64,000 nucleotides of DNA from Ruminococcus sp. 210702-SL.1.03 (GTDB lineage: Bacteria; Bacillota; Clostridia; Oscillospirales; Ruminococcaceae), in the NCBI RefSeq assembly GCF_020559915.1, contig NZ_JAJCLZ010000005.1, positions 62,001 to 126,000 of the forward strand, given 5' to 3'. Each line of letters opens with the position of its first letter. Within the stretch, counting starts at the first letter, position 1. Made by a program: the position numbers and the translations under genes. The notes below the pieces were generated by a model. That model was not told the origin of the DNA and made no database searches. It was given only the letters and a program-made list of their open reading frames with translations. This document shows, piece by piece, positions 8,414 through 16,112 of the stretch.

Positions 8414-8728
8414 ATGGCAGTAAAGGCAAACGGCGAAACTTTTGAAACCGAGATAGCAGAGAGCGGAAAGCTAGTGATAGCAGATTTCTATTCAGATTCC
8501 TGCGTGCCCTGCAAGCGAATGTCCCCGCTGCTTGCCGAAGCCGAAGAGCAGAGGGAGAATGTGAAGCTGGTAAAGCTGAACATAAATTTCGACGCTGACA
8601 CCGCTGTAAAATACGGCGTTTCGGCTGTACCAACGCTTATATTTTTCAAAGACGGCAAAGAAGTTTCCCGACTCACGGGCGCGGTAAAGAGAGCCGAGCT
8701 CGAAGCGGCGATAGAAGCTAACGAATAA
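8414..8728 (+). CDS. Thioredoxin with CVPC active site
   Basis: A 104-residue single-domain thioredoxin. The redox site is SDSCVPCKRM, so CVPC replaces the usual CGPC, and the cis-Pro loop is SAVPTLIFF. The changed dipeptide is expected to alter the redox potential or the partner choice. It starts 2 bases after the tusA-like gene, so translation is probably coupled. trxB at 4400-5299 encodes the likely reductase. A plausible job is reducing persulfide or disulfide intermediates between sulfite reductase, TusA and the carrier; this is inferred from position only. Confidence 0.9.
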   Translation: MAVKANGETFETEIAESGKLVIADFYSDSCVPCKRMSPLLAEAEEQRENVKLVKLNINFDADTAVKYGVSAVPTLIFFKDGKEVSRLTGAVKRAELEAAIEANE

Positions 8729-8761
8729 AATTTTATACAATATGTAAGGAGAAATGTTATC

Positions 8762-8968
8762 ATGACTATCACAGCAGCAGGAAATAAAAAGGAAGTTGCA
8801 GACGGACTTACCGTAGCGCAGCTCATCATCGACGAAAAGGTAGAAACTCCCGAATACGTTACCGTTACCATAAACGATGAGTTCGTAGAGAGCGGCACAT
8901 TCGAGAGCACCGTGCTCAAAGACGGCGACGTAGTAGAATTTCTCTATTTCATGGGAGGCGGACAGTAA
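8762..8968 (+). CDS. ThiS/MoaD-like sulfur carrier protein (HcyS-like)
   Basis: A 68-residue beta-grasp sulfur carrier. It ends in FMGGGQ, so the Gly-Gly pair that must be C-terminal for adenylation and thiocarboxylation is followed by extra residue(s). In the Wolinella homocysteine pathway and in Mycobacterium CysO systems a JAMM peptidase acts on the carrier C-terminus; a JAMM protein is encoded three genes on (9777-10187). The stop codon overlaps the ATG of the E1-like gene (TAATG). The expected cycle is trimming, adenylation by the E1-like enzyme, thiocarboxylation and sulfur delivery to MetY. An alternative role in thiazole synthesis is less likely, because no thiG is nearby. Confidence 0.88.
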   Translation: MTITAAGNKKEVADGLTVAQLIIDEKVETPEYVTVTINDEFVESGTFESTVLKDGDVVEFLYFMGGGQ

Positions 8969-9780
8969 TGGCATTTACTAACGAACAGATAGAGCGCTAT
9001 TCGCGCCACATTATCCTCAAAGAGGTAGGCGTAAAGGGGCAGAAAAAGCTGATGAACGCTAAGGTGCTCATCATCGGCGCGGGCGGACTGGGCGCACCTG
9101 CGGCTATGTACCTCGCGGCGGCGGGCGTAGGCACTATCGGCATTGCGGACGCTGACGAAGTAGATCTTTCAAACCTGCAGCGCCAGATAATCCACGCTAC
9201 TGAGGACGTGGGCAAGGCTAAGGTACAGTCGGCTAAGGAAACTATGGAAAAGCTGAACCCCGACGTAAAGGTAAACACCTACCGCACATTCGTTGACAGC
9301 GAAAACATAATGGATCTGATAAAGGACTACGATTTTATCATCGACGGCACCGACAACTTCCCTGCCAAGTTCCTTATCAACGACGCCTGCGTAATGGCGA
9401 AAAAGCCCTTCTCGCACGCCGGTATCATACGCTTTAAGGGTCAGCTTATGACATACGTTCCCGGTCAAGGCCCCTGCTACCGCTGCGTATTCAAGAACCC
9501 GCCCCCGAAGGACGCTGTACCTACCTGCAAGCAGGCGGGCGTTATCGGCGCTATGGGCGGCGTTATTGGCAGCTTACAGGCTATGGAAGCTATCAAATAC
9601 ATTATCGGCGTAGGCGACCTGCTTACAGGCTACCTGCTTACCTACGACGCTCTGAAAATGGAGTTCCGCAAGGTAAAGCTGCCGAACGACAAGCATAAGT
9701 GCGCGGTATGCGGCGATGAGCCTACCATTACCGAGCTTATAGACTACGAACAGGCAGAATGCGACGGTGTACATCTATGA
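8968..9780 (+). CDS. ThiF/MoeB-like E1 adenylyltransferase (HcyF-like)
   Basis: A 270-residue E1-like enzyme expected to adenylate the C-terminal Gly of the sulfur carrier. Visible features are the nucleotide-binding GAGGLG at 37-42, the conserved DLSNLQRQ segment near 65, the Mg-binding Asp in IIDGTDNF near 127, and Cys-rich segments (CYRC near 170; CAVC near 245) that match the zinc-binding Cys of MoeB/ThiF. Its start overlaps the carrier stop and its stop overlaps the JAMM start, so three genes are translationally coupled. General family identity is clear; assignment to homocysteine rather than thiamin or molybdopterin rests on the operon. Confidence 0.9.
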   Translation: MAFTNEQIERYSRHIILKEVGVKGQKKLMNAKVLIIGAGGLGAPAAMYLAAAGVGTIGIADADEVDLSNLQRQIIHATEDVGKAKVQSAKETMEKLNPDVKVNTYRTFVDSENIMDLIKDYDFIIDGTDNFPAKFLINDACVMAKKPFSHAGIIRFKGQLMTYVPGQGPCYRCVFKNPPPKDAVPTCKQAGVIGAMGGVIGSLQAMEAIKYIIGVGDLLTGYLLTYDALKMEFRKVKLPNDKHKCAVCGDEPTITELIDYEQAECDGVHL

Positions 9781-10187
9781 TAAAACTAAGCAAAAGCGAT
9801 TTTGAAAAAATACTTGCTCACGCTGAAAGCGAGCTGCCGAACGAGGCTTGCGGCCTTATCGGCGGCGTTATAGAGGACGGCGTAAAGATAATCAAGAAAG
9901 TTTACCTACTGACCAATATCGACCACTCAAACGAGCACTTCTCTCTCGACCCGAAAGAGCAGCTCGCGGCGGTAAAGGATATGCGCGCGCAAGGTATCTC
10001 CCCGCTGGGCAACTGGCACTCTCACCCCGAGTCGCCCTCGCGCCCCTCTGAGGAGGACAAGCGTCTGGCTTACGACAGCAAGGCGAGCTACATGATACTC
10101 TCGCTTATGAACAGAGATGAGCCTGTGCTCAACTCTTTCAAGATCAATGGCAGCGACGCCGAAAAGGAAGAGCTTGTCATAGAATAA
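9777..10187 (+). CDS. JAMM/M67 metallopeptidase (HcyD-like)
   Basis: A 136-residue zinc peptidase of the JAB1/MPN family. All catalytic positions are present: Glu23 (NEACGLI) and the H-x-H-x7-S-x2-D motif formed by His81, His83, Ser91 and Asp94. In Wolinella HcyD removes the residue after Gly-Gly on the carrier HcyS, and Mec does a related job in Mycobacterium. The carrier here ends GGGQ, so the same trimming is expected. The start is the ATG at 9777, overlapping the E1-like stop (ATGA). Last gene of the operon; a bidirectional terminator follows. Confidence 0.9.
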   Translation: MIKLSKSDFEKILAHAESELPNEACGLIGGVIEDGVKIIKKVYLLTNIDHSNEHFSLDPKEQLAAVKDMRAQGISPLGNWHSHPESPSRPSEEDKRLAYDSKASYMILSLMNRDEPVLNSFKINGSDAEKEELVIE

Positions 10188-10224
10188 TAATCCTGACAAA
10201 GGCAAAGTATGAAAAAGAAAACAA

Positions 10225-10262
10225 AGCGGGCTGACCTCTAATTTCAGTGAGATCAGCCCGCT
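10225..10262. terminator. Bidirectional terminator between the sulfur operon and the histidine kinase gene
   Basis: Perfect 10-bp stem AGCGGGCTGA/TCAGCCCGCT with an 18-base loop. The minus-strand tail is T-rich (TTTGTTTTC), and the plus-strand tail is weaker. It separates convergent transcription units. Confidence 0.8.
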
Positions 10263-10296
10263 TCGTTTATGCCGTTATAACGTTTAAGCAATTATC

Positions 10297-11979
10297 CTAC
10301 GTTTTATCTTTTTCATCTTTCGCCGCATCTGCCTTCGGCTTATCTTTATCTATATCGGCCTCGTCCGCCGCGCTTTCCTCGTTGATAAATTCCGCCTCTA
10401 TCGGCTCATCATCGGCGCTGTTCTTCGGCGGCAGCTTCGGCAGGGGCGTTTCCTTAGCCTCAAACCAGAATGTCGAGCCGCTGCCCTCTTCCGAGATAAC
10501 GCCGAATGCGAACTCGTGCATTTTCAGTATCTCTTTGCATATCGAAAGGCCTAAGCCTGTGCCGACAGTTTCGCGGCGCACCTTTCCGCCGCGGTAGTAG
10601 CGGTCGAAGACCTGCGAAAGCTTGTCCTTCGCTATGCCCTGCCCATTATCGGTGACTTCTATGCGCACTATTCCGGGGCGGTTTATCTGCTTTATGCGTA
10701 TGCGCTTTTTCTCGCCGCTGTAATTGATAGCGTTGTTTACGAAATTGTAGAGCACCTGCGCTATCTTTTCGCGGTCGGCGCAGATGGTGCGGTCGTCGTC
10801 GGGCTCGAAAGCTATATCGTAGCCGTTTTGCTCTATCATCAGCGTATAGCGTTTCAGCACGTCCTCTATCTGCTCGTGTATCGAATAATCGGTCTTGTTC
10901 AGCTCCATATTCGAGCTTTCAAGCTTCGAAAGCTCCAGTATCGAATTTACGAGGTTCGAGAGGCGGTCGGCTTCGTCTATTATTATCTGGCAGTGCTTCT
11001 CGCGCTTTACGGGGTCGTTGCCCGAAAGGTCGCGTATCATCTCGGCGTAAGCCTTTACCATAGTAAGCGGCGTGCGAAGGTCGTGAGATATATTGGCTAT
11101 GAGGTCTTTGCGCAGGTCGGTCACCTTTTTGACCTCATTTCGCGCGTCGTCCAGCACGGTAGCCAGTTCTTCTATCTCGCGGTAGCCCTCGGCGGAAAAT
11201 TCTACTTCGTAATCGCCCTCGCCGAATTTCTGCGCCGTTTCGGTAAGCTTTTCTATCGGCCTTGCCACGCGCGCAGAGATAAGCACGGTGACTATGAAAG
11301 CCAGCTCGAAGAGGATTATCGTGATGTACACGAGCTGCTCGCGGATAATGCTTACGGTAGAATCTATCGGCTCTACCGGCGCTTCGATGAATACATACAT
11401 CGTGCTGCCCTCGCTGTCAGAAAAGCGCTTGCAGTAGAATATCTCCTCCGCGCCGAATTCGTCGCTGTGCTTTATCGTGGTAAGGCTGTCCTCGTTGGAA
11501 TTTTCCAGCTCGCTGCGGAAGCGGTAGATGGTCTTGCCGTAATTTTTGCTCTTATCCTTGCTGAAAAATGAAAAGTTGCCCATGTTGTTTTCCATTATCA
11601 GCTCTTTGCCTGATTCGTCGCATATCATGACGAACATATTGTTATTAAAAGCCGTCTGCCGCGCAAACGAGCGCGCTTCCTCCAGCTCAGAAGAATTGTA
11701 GCTGTTTATAACGCTTTCAGCGCTGTCCGCGGCGGTGCGTATCCTAGCCGAGCGATAATACTTCGGCAGGAAAAAATACTGGAAAAGCCAGAGCAGCGCC
11801 AACACGAAAAGCACGAAGAACATGAAATATGTCCACACATACGTTTTCAGCGTGCGGCGCTTGCGGAATTTGGCGAAGCAGCGGCGCTTTTTCCTGCCGC
11901 CTTTTTCCTCGGCAGCCGCGCCCTCCGCCCGCGCAGGCACTTCTGCTTCGGGCTTTTTCTTATCAGTTGATCTTTTCAA
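10297..11979 (-). CDS. Sensor histidine kinase
   Basis: A 560-residue membrane kinase. A Lys/Arg-rich N-terminus (1-45) is followed by TM1 at about 48-72, an extracytoplasmic sensor domain to about 215, TM2 at about 220-240, HAMP, HisKA with the phospho-His in NISHDLRTP at about 296, and HATPase_c with N, G1 (DNGQG) and G2 (GTGLGL) boxes. A charged Asp/Glu/Lys tail of about 50 residues ends the protein. The likely start is TTG at 11979, overlapping the response regulator's end by 17 bases; no downstream ATG lies before TM1. It forms a two-component pair with the upstream gene. The signal is unknown. Confidence 0.92.
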   Translation of the reverse strand: MKRSTDKKKPEAEVPARAEGAAAEEKGGRKKRRCFAKFRKRRTLKTYVWTYFMFFVLFVLALLWLFQYFFLPKYYRSARIRTAADSAESVINSYNSSELEEARSFARQTAFNNNMFVMICDESGKELIMENNMGNFSFFSKDKSKNYGKTIYRFRSELENSNEDSLTTIKHSDEFGAEEIFYCKRFSDSEGSTMYVFIEAPVEPIDSTVSIIREQLVYITIILFELAFIVTVLISARVARPIEKLTETAQKFGEGDYEVEFSAEGYREIEELATVLDDARNEVKKVTDLRKDLIANISHDLRTPLTMVKAYAEMIRDLSGNDPVKREKHCQIIIDEADRLSNLVNSILELSKLESSNMELNKTDYSIHEQIEDVLKRYTLMIEQNGYDIAFEPDDDRTICADREKIAQVLYNFVNNAINYSGEKKRIRIKQINRPGIVRIEVTDNGQGIAKDKLSQVFDRYYRGGKVRRETVGTGLGLSICKEILKMHEFAFGVISEEGSGSTFWFEAKETPLPKLPPKNSADDEPIEAEFINEESAADEADIDKDKPKADAAKDEKDKT

Positions 11980-12637
11980 ACTTGTAGCCCATTCCTCTCA
12001 GCGTTACTATCAGGTTGCGGTACGGGCCTAAGCTGTTGCGCAGCATCTTGATGTGTGTATCTACCGTGCGGTCGTCGCCGTAGAAATCAAAGCCCCATAC
12101 CTCTTCCAGCAGCTTTTCGCGCGAAAGAGCGATGTTCATATTCTTCACGAGGTAGAAGAGCAGGTCGTACTCCTTCGGCGTCATCTGCGCCTTTACGCCG
12201 TCTATAAGCACTTCGCGCGCGGTGAAATTTATAACAAGACCCTTATAGGTGATGACGTCCTCGGTCTTTTTAGCCGAGTTCACGCGGTTCATCACGGCGC
12301 GGATCCTCGCCATAAGCTCCTTGGGCGAAAAAGGCTTTACAACGTAATCGTCTACGCCTATCTCAAATCCGAAAAGCTTATCATACTCCTCGCCGCGGGC
12401 GGAGAGCATTATCACTGGTATATCCTTTATCTTCTTTATTTCCTTGCAGGCGGAGTATCCGTCGAGCTTCGGCATCATGATGTCCATAACTATGATGTCG
12501 AAATCGTTTTTCTTCACGCACTCAACAGCCTCCATGCCGTCGGCGGCCTCCGTTACCTGAAAATCGTTAAATTCTGCATACTCGCGTATTATGTCGCGGA
12601 TACGCTCTTCATCGTCTACAACCAAAAGCTTTGGCAT
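11963..12637 (-). CDS. OmpR/PhoB-family response regulator
   Basis: A 224-residue regulator. The receiver has the acidic pair Asp8-Asp9, phospho-acceptor Asp52 (IVMDIMMPK), Thr/Ser switch and Lys near 102 (VVKPFSP). The C-terminal winged helix (about 125-222) has the PhoB-type pattern EYDLLFYLVKN and DDRTVDTHIKMLRN. GGAGG precedes the ATG. It is the first gene of a regulator-kinase operon, partner to the histidine kinase that overlaps its 3' end. Confidence 0.95.
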   Translation of the reverse strand: MPKLLVVDDEERIRDIIREYAEFNDFQVTEAADGMEAVECVKKNDFDIIVMDIMMPKLDGYSACKEIKKIKDIPVIMLSARGEEYDKLFGFEIGVDDYVVKPFSPKELMARIRAVMNRVNSAKKTEDVITYKGLVINFTAREVLIDGVKAQMTPKEYDLLFYLVKNMNIALSREKLLEEVWGFDFYGDDRTVDTHIKMLRNSLGPYRNLIVTLRGMGYKFEKIN

Positions 12638-12773
12638 ATCAATTACCTCCGTTTAAAAGAGAGCGGGTACAGCGCTCGCGCCCTTTCACATTTTTCTGTT
12701 ATTATCCTACCATACTTATATGTATATTTTGTGAAAATACCAAAAAAATATAAGCAAATATACCAAAGCTTTA

Positions 12774-13337
12774 TCACTTCATGAGCGCTTCCACGAGTAT
12801 CTTTATACCAAGCAGTATGAGAATTATGCCGCCGCAGGCCTCTGCCTTAGTCTTGTACTTGTCGCCGAAAATGCTGCCTATCTTTATGCCCGCCGCCGAG
12901 AATACGAATGTCACCGCGCCGATGAAAGATACCGCGGGTACTATATGCACCTCGAGAAAAGCGAATGTAACGCCTACCGCCAGCGCGTCGATACTGGTAG
13001 CTATCGCGAGCATGAACATTTTTTTCGCGGACATGGAAGCGTCGGCGTCAGGCTTTTCCTCCTCGCCCAAGAGCGCCTCTTTCAGCATATTCGCGCCGAT
13101 GAGCACCAGCAGCACAAAGGCTATCCAGTGCGCGTATTTAGTTACCATATCGGCAAAGCTCCTGCCCAGCAGAAAGCCGATAGTAGGCATAAGCGCCTGA
13201 AATCCGCCGAACCACAAACCTGCTGTCGCCATGTGCTTAAAGCGTATCTTGCCCAGCGACAGCCCCTTACAGACTGAAACGGCGAAAGCGTCCATAGAAA
13301 GCCCTACCGCGAGAATGAAAAGTTCCAGAAGTCCCAT
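12774..13337 (-). CDS. mntP: Manganese efflux pump MntP
   Basis: A 187-residue membrane exporter of excess Mn(II) with six predicted TM helices in two repeats. Each half has the conserved Asp motif: GLSMDAFAVSV (Asp16) and ATSIDALAVGV. The ATG at 13337 is preferred over the in-frame ATG at 13361, because GGAAGG lies 9 bases upstream and MGLLELF begins the first helix. A yybP-ykoY-type manganese riboswitch and intrinsic terminator lie in the leader, the classic control for mntP, so expression should rise with Mn(II). Confidence 0.93.
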   Translation of the reverse strand: MGLLELFILAVGLSMDAFAVSVCKGLSLGKIRFKHMATAGLWFGGFQALMPTIGFLLGRSFADMVTKYAHWIAFVLLVLIGANMLKEALLGEEEKPDADASMSAKKMFMLAIATSIDALAVGVTFAFLEVHIVPAVSFIGAVTFVFSAAGIKIGSIFGDKYKTKAEACGGIILILLGIKILVEALMK

Positions 13338-13365
13338 CTTAAAATACCTTCCTTGTATCAAATTA

Positions 13366-13416
13366 CAAAAAAAGACCCACGGACAAAAACACTTAGAGCG
13401 TTTTCGTCCATGAGTC
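13366..13416 (-). terminator. Riboswitch-controlled terminator before mntP
   Basis: Strong 17-bp stem (13374-13390 with 13400-13416, three imperfect pairs), 9-base loop and a minus-strand run of T. It lies between the aptamer and the mntP ribosome-binding site and is the likely expression platform. Confidence 0.82.
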
Positions 13417-13429
13417 TCATCGTTCCAAT

Positions 13430-13540
13430 AAAAAAAAATCGGTATGCGCCGCCGGGCGGTAACTCGCCGCCATTATGTCGAACTGCGCCGCGCGAAAATC
13501 AGCCGCAAAAGCTATCCGCGCCGACTACTCCCTCAAAGAG
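13430..13540 (-). promoter_or_regulatory. yybP-ykoY manganese riboswitch
   Basis: Minus-strand leader RNA with the two diagnostic loop elements of the yybP-ykoY family: GGGAGTAG near the 5' end (13525-13532) and CGACATAATGG in the second arm (about 13470), joined by GC-rich helices. It is followed by a terminator and mntP, one of the best-known targets of this Mn(II) sensor. Boundaries are approximate. Confidence 0.82.
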
Positions 13541-13550
13541 ATTATACTAT

Positions 13551-13579
13551 ATACTAACATATTTTATTACCCGTGTCAA
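13551..13579 (-). promoter_or_regulatory. Sigma-A promoter of the riboswitch-mntP transcript
   Basis: Minus-strand TTGACA (13574-13579), 17-base spacer, TAGTAT (13551-13556); the predicted start lies a few bases before the aptamer. Confidence 0.7.
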
Positions 13580-13656
13580 GGGATTCGCGGAAAAAATTTC
13601 ACAAGGCTAACATTCTAATATCACTTAATTTTTTTAGTATATTTTACATTTCCCTA

Positions 13657-13685
13657 TTGATAATTCCTACAAGATATAGTATAAT
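13657..13685 (+). promoter_or_regulatory. Sigma-A promoter of the AI-2E-family permease gene
   Basis: TTGATA (13657-13662), 17-base spacer, TATAAT (13680-13685), about 57 bases before the TTG start. Confidence 0.72.
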
Positions 13686-13741
13686 AGAAATAGTGTATTG
13701 ATTTGTTTTGTGTGTACGCACTTTTCCCAAGGGGTGACATT

Positions 13742-15022
13742 TTGAAAAAAAGCAACGAAAAGACCAAATACATATACGCGGGGCTTACGGCTTTTGCAGT
13801 GCTGGCGGCGGGAATGCTTATGATATACATAATCTTCCGCAAGAAAGAGCTTGCCGCGGCGGTAGAGGTGGTAAAGAGCATACTCGAGCCTTTCATAATA
13901 GGCGGCGTGCTCGCCTACCTGCTCGCACCGCTCTGCAATACTTACGAGCGCTGGATGAACAAGCTGCTGCCCGATAAGAAATGGAAACCGAAGCTTGCCG
14001 CTACCCTCGCGGTCGCCATGAGCTCGCTCTCGGCAATAGCGGTGATAGCCGTGCTGGTGCTGCTTATAGTGCCCGCTACGCTGAAAAGCTTGGTATCGCT
14101 GGTGCTCTCAGTGCCGGGGCTTGTTATGGACTTTATCAACTGGTCTAACGAACGGCTGGCAGACTACCCGCAGCTAAAAAAATACCTGATGAATGCGGTA
14201 GACGTGGTGTACGATAAGTTCGACAACTGGACTCAGCTCCAGCTTATGCCCTCTATACAAACTCTGCTCAGCGGCGTGGGAAGCAGTATCTCGCTGATAT
14301 TCACGTTCGCGCTGAATATCGTGATAGGCTTTATCATCTCGATATACCTGCTGGCTTCGCGCAAGCTTTTCGCGCGGCAGTCTAAGATGCTGCTATACGC
14401 GGTGTTTCGTCCAAAATCCGCCGACCTCATCTTCGGCGAGGTAAAGTACGCGGACAGAATGTTCAGCGGCTTCCTGCGCGGCAAGGTGCTCGACTCGGCG
14501 ATAGTGGGACTGATCTGCTTCGTATTCCTAAAGATAATGAATTACGAGGACGTTATGCTGATAAGCGTTATCGTCGGCGTTACGAACATAATCCCCTTCT
14601 TCGGGCCATTTATCGGCGCTATACCCTCGGCTCTGCTGATATTCGTCACCAGCCCGATAAAATGCGTTTACTTCGTGATATTCATATTCATACTCCAGCA
14701 GTTCGACGGCAATATACTAGGGCCTAAGTGCATGGGCAGTACTACAAAGCTTTCGGCATTCTGGATACTTTTCGCGATACTGCTTTTTGGCGGACTTATG
14801 GGCTTCGTTGGCATGATAATAGGCGTGCCGCTCTTCGCCGTAATTTACGATATTGTGAAAAAGCTGGTCTACTTCCTGCTTCACAAGCACGGCAGAGATG
14901 ATATGCTGCCCGCCGAAACGGAAGACACCGCCGACCCGCCCGACGGAGCGGAGGAACAGCCTGCTTCTGCCGAACCTGTTCAGACGGCTCAAACGGCTGA
15001 CAACGCAGCACCTGCTGAATAA
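13742..15022 (+). CDS. AI-2E family (YdbI/PerM-type) membrane transporter
   Basis: A 426-residue polytopic membrane protein of the AI-2E/PerM family, with about seven or eight TM helices. Family segments include the hydrophobic hairpin GGVLAYLLAPL near residue 60 and the C-terminal LFGGLMGFVGMIIGVPLFAVIYD near 350. A Glu/Asp/Ala/Pro-rich cytoplasmic tail of about 50 residues ends it. The start is the TTG at 13742, with AAGGGG upstream at good spacing; this pattern recurs in the window. Members export diverse substrates or protons, so transport of autoinducer-2 should not be assumed. A single-gene unit with its own promoter and terminator. Confidence 0.87.
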   Translation: MKKSNEKTKYIYAGLTAFAVLAAGMLMIYIIFRKKELAAAVEVVKSILEPFIIGGVLAYLLAPLCNTYERWMNKLLPDKKWKPKLAATLAVAMSSLSAIAVIAVLVLLIVPATLKSLVSLVLSVPGLVMDFINWSNERLADYPQLKKYLMNAVDVVYDKFDNWTQLQLMPSIQTLLSGVGSSISLIFTFALNIVIGFIISIYLLASRKLFARQSKMLLYAVFRPKSADLIFGEVKYADRMFSGFLRGKVLDSAIVGLICFVFLKIMNYEDVMLISVIVGVTNIIPFFGPFIGAIPSALLIFVTSPIKCVYFVIFIFILQQFDGNILGPKCMGSTTKLSAFWILFAILLFGGLMGFVGMIIGVPLFAVIYDIVKKLVYFLLHKHGRDDMLPAETEDTADPPDGAEEQPASAEPVQTAQTADNAAPAE

Positions 15023-15030
15023 AAATCTAT

Positions 15031-15070
15031 ACGGGACGCATTCCGCAATTCGGAAGCGCCCCGTTTTTTA
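15031..15070. terminator. Terminator after the AI-2E-family gene
   Basis: Hairpin ACGGGaCGC...GCGcCCCGT with an inner CCG/CGG, followed by six T on the plus strand. The deacetylase gene converges on it from the other side. Confidence 0.78.
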
Positions 15071-15940
15071 TTTCAGTATGTCCTTAAAAAAATCCGCCGA
15101 GCTTATCCCTGCGGGACGGTTGAACCTGCCCATGAACGAGAGCGAACTTTCGTCGCCGACCGCCACGCGGTTCACGCGCTCCTCACAGCTCAGAGTCACC
15201 TCAAAGCCGAACTGGCGCACTATCTCCTCGGTAAGCTCGCTGCGCATGCCGTAGGGGTAGGCGTAAGTTACCGGCTCTTCGCCCTTTGGCAGGGCTTTCT
15301 CCAGTATCTTCAAGGCTTTGTGGGTGTCGTTGCGCAGAGCGCGGCAGTAGTCCTCGTCACTCTCGCCCGCCATCTGCGAAACGCCCCGCCGCTCGCCCAA
15401 AGCGTGCATATCCCAAGAATGGCAGGCAAGCTCGCACCAGCCGCTAAGCGCCATAGTCCGCGCATTTTCGATGTCCATAGTCGAGTAGGCGGGGTTCGGC
15501 GAAGCCTCCTCGGCGGCGGCGGTGCACCACTCCCCTACCAGACAGAAAACGCCCTTGCATTTGTATTTTTCAAGCAGCGTAAGCACATAATAGAAATTAT
15601 TGTAACAGCCGTCGTCGAAAGTAAGCACTATCGGCTTTTCGGGCAGCGGCGTGCCGTTTTTTACATGATCGGCGACTTCGGTGCAGAAAACGGGCGTGTA
15701 GCCCGACTGCGTGATGTATTCCAGGTCGGCTTCAAGCTCGGCGGCGGAGAGAACGTATTCGCCCGACTGCGACTCGCCTTTTACAACGCTGTGATACATG
15801 ATTATCGGCAGATCTGTGCCATCGCCCTCAGCGGCAGCGCGATCGGCGGAAAACGAGCGTACCAGCCCGCATACCAGCACCGCAGCGGCAGCGGCAGCCA
15901 TCAAGGCCGCTGCACGGTATATCCTTAAACTAGCAAACAT
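15068..15940 (-). CDS. Secreted or membrane-anchored polysaccharide deacetylase
   Basis: A 290-residue NodB-type carbohydrate esterase 4 protein. An N-terminal hydrophobic Ala-rich segment (residues 8-28) is a signal peptide or anchor. The catalytic domain has PIIMYHSV near 46, the metal/base motif LTFDDGCYNN near 105 and a second His motif CHSWDMH near 170. The expected reaction is removal of acetyl groups from peptidoglycan or other envelope glycans. GGGG lies before the ATG. Transcribed alone toward the convergent terminator. Confidence 0.88.
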   Translation of the reverse strand: MFASLRIYRAAALMAAAAAAVLVCGLVRSFSADRAAAEGDGTDLPIIMYHSVVKGESQSGEYVLSAAELEADLEYITQSGYTPVFCTEVADHVKNGTPLPEKPIVLTFDDGCYNNFYYVLTLLEKYKCKGVFCLVGEWCTAAAEEASPNPAYSTMDIENARTMALSGWCELACHSWDMHALGERRGVSQMAGESDEDYCRALRNDTHKALKILEKALPKGEEPVTYAYPYGMRSELTEEIVRQFGFEVTLSCEERVNRVAVGDESSLSFMGRFNRPAGISSADFFKDILK

Positions 15941-16023
15941 AGACGATTACCCCTTTTCTTATCTTATCATAGAATTTGTATGTAAAAAAATTTAGTAAAA
16001 TTCCAAAAAATCTTGATTTGCTC

Positions 16024-16052
16024 TTGTTTTTTTTGTTGAAATCTGATATAAT
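16024..16052 (+). promoter_or_regulatory. Candidate sigma-A promoter of the chemoreceptor gene
   Basis: TTGTTT (16024-16029), 17-base spacer and TATAAT (16047-16052), with TGA just before the -10 element. Confidence 0.55.
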
Positions 16053-16112
16053 ATTTATTAGACTATTACACGCCTGCACCCGCGCAGGTTTGATAAATGG
16101 GGGTACATAACC

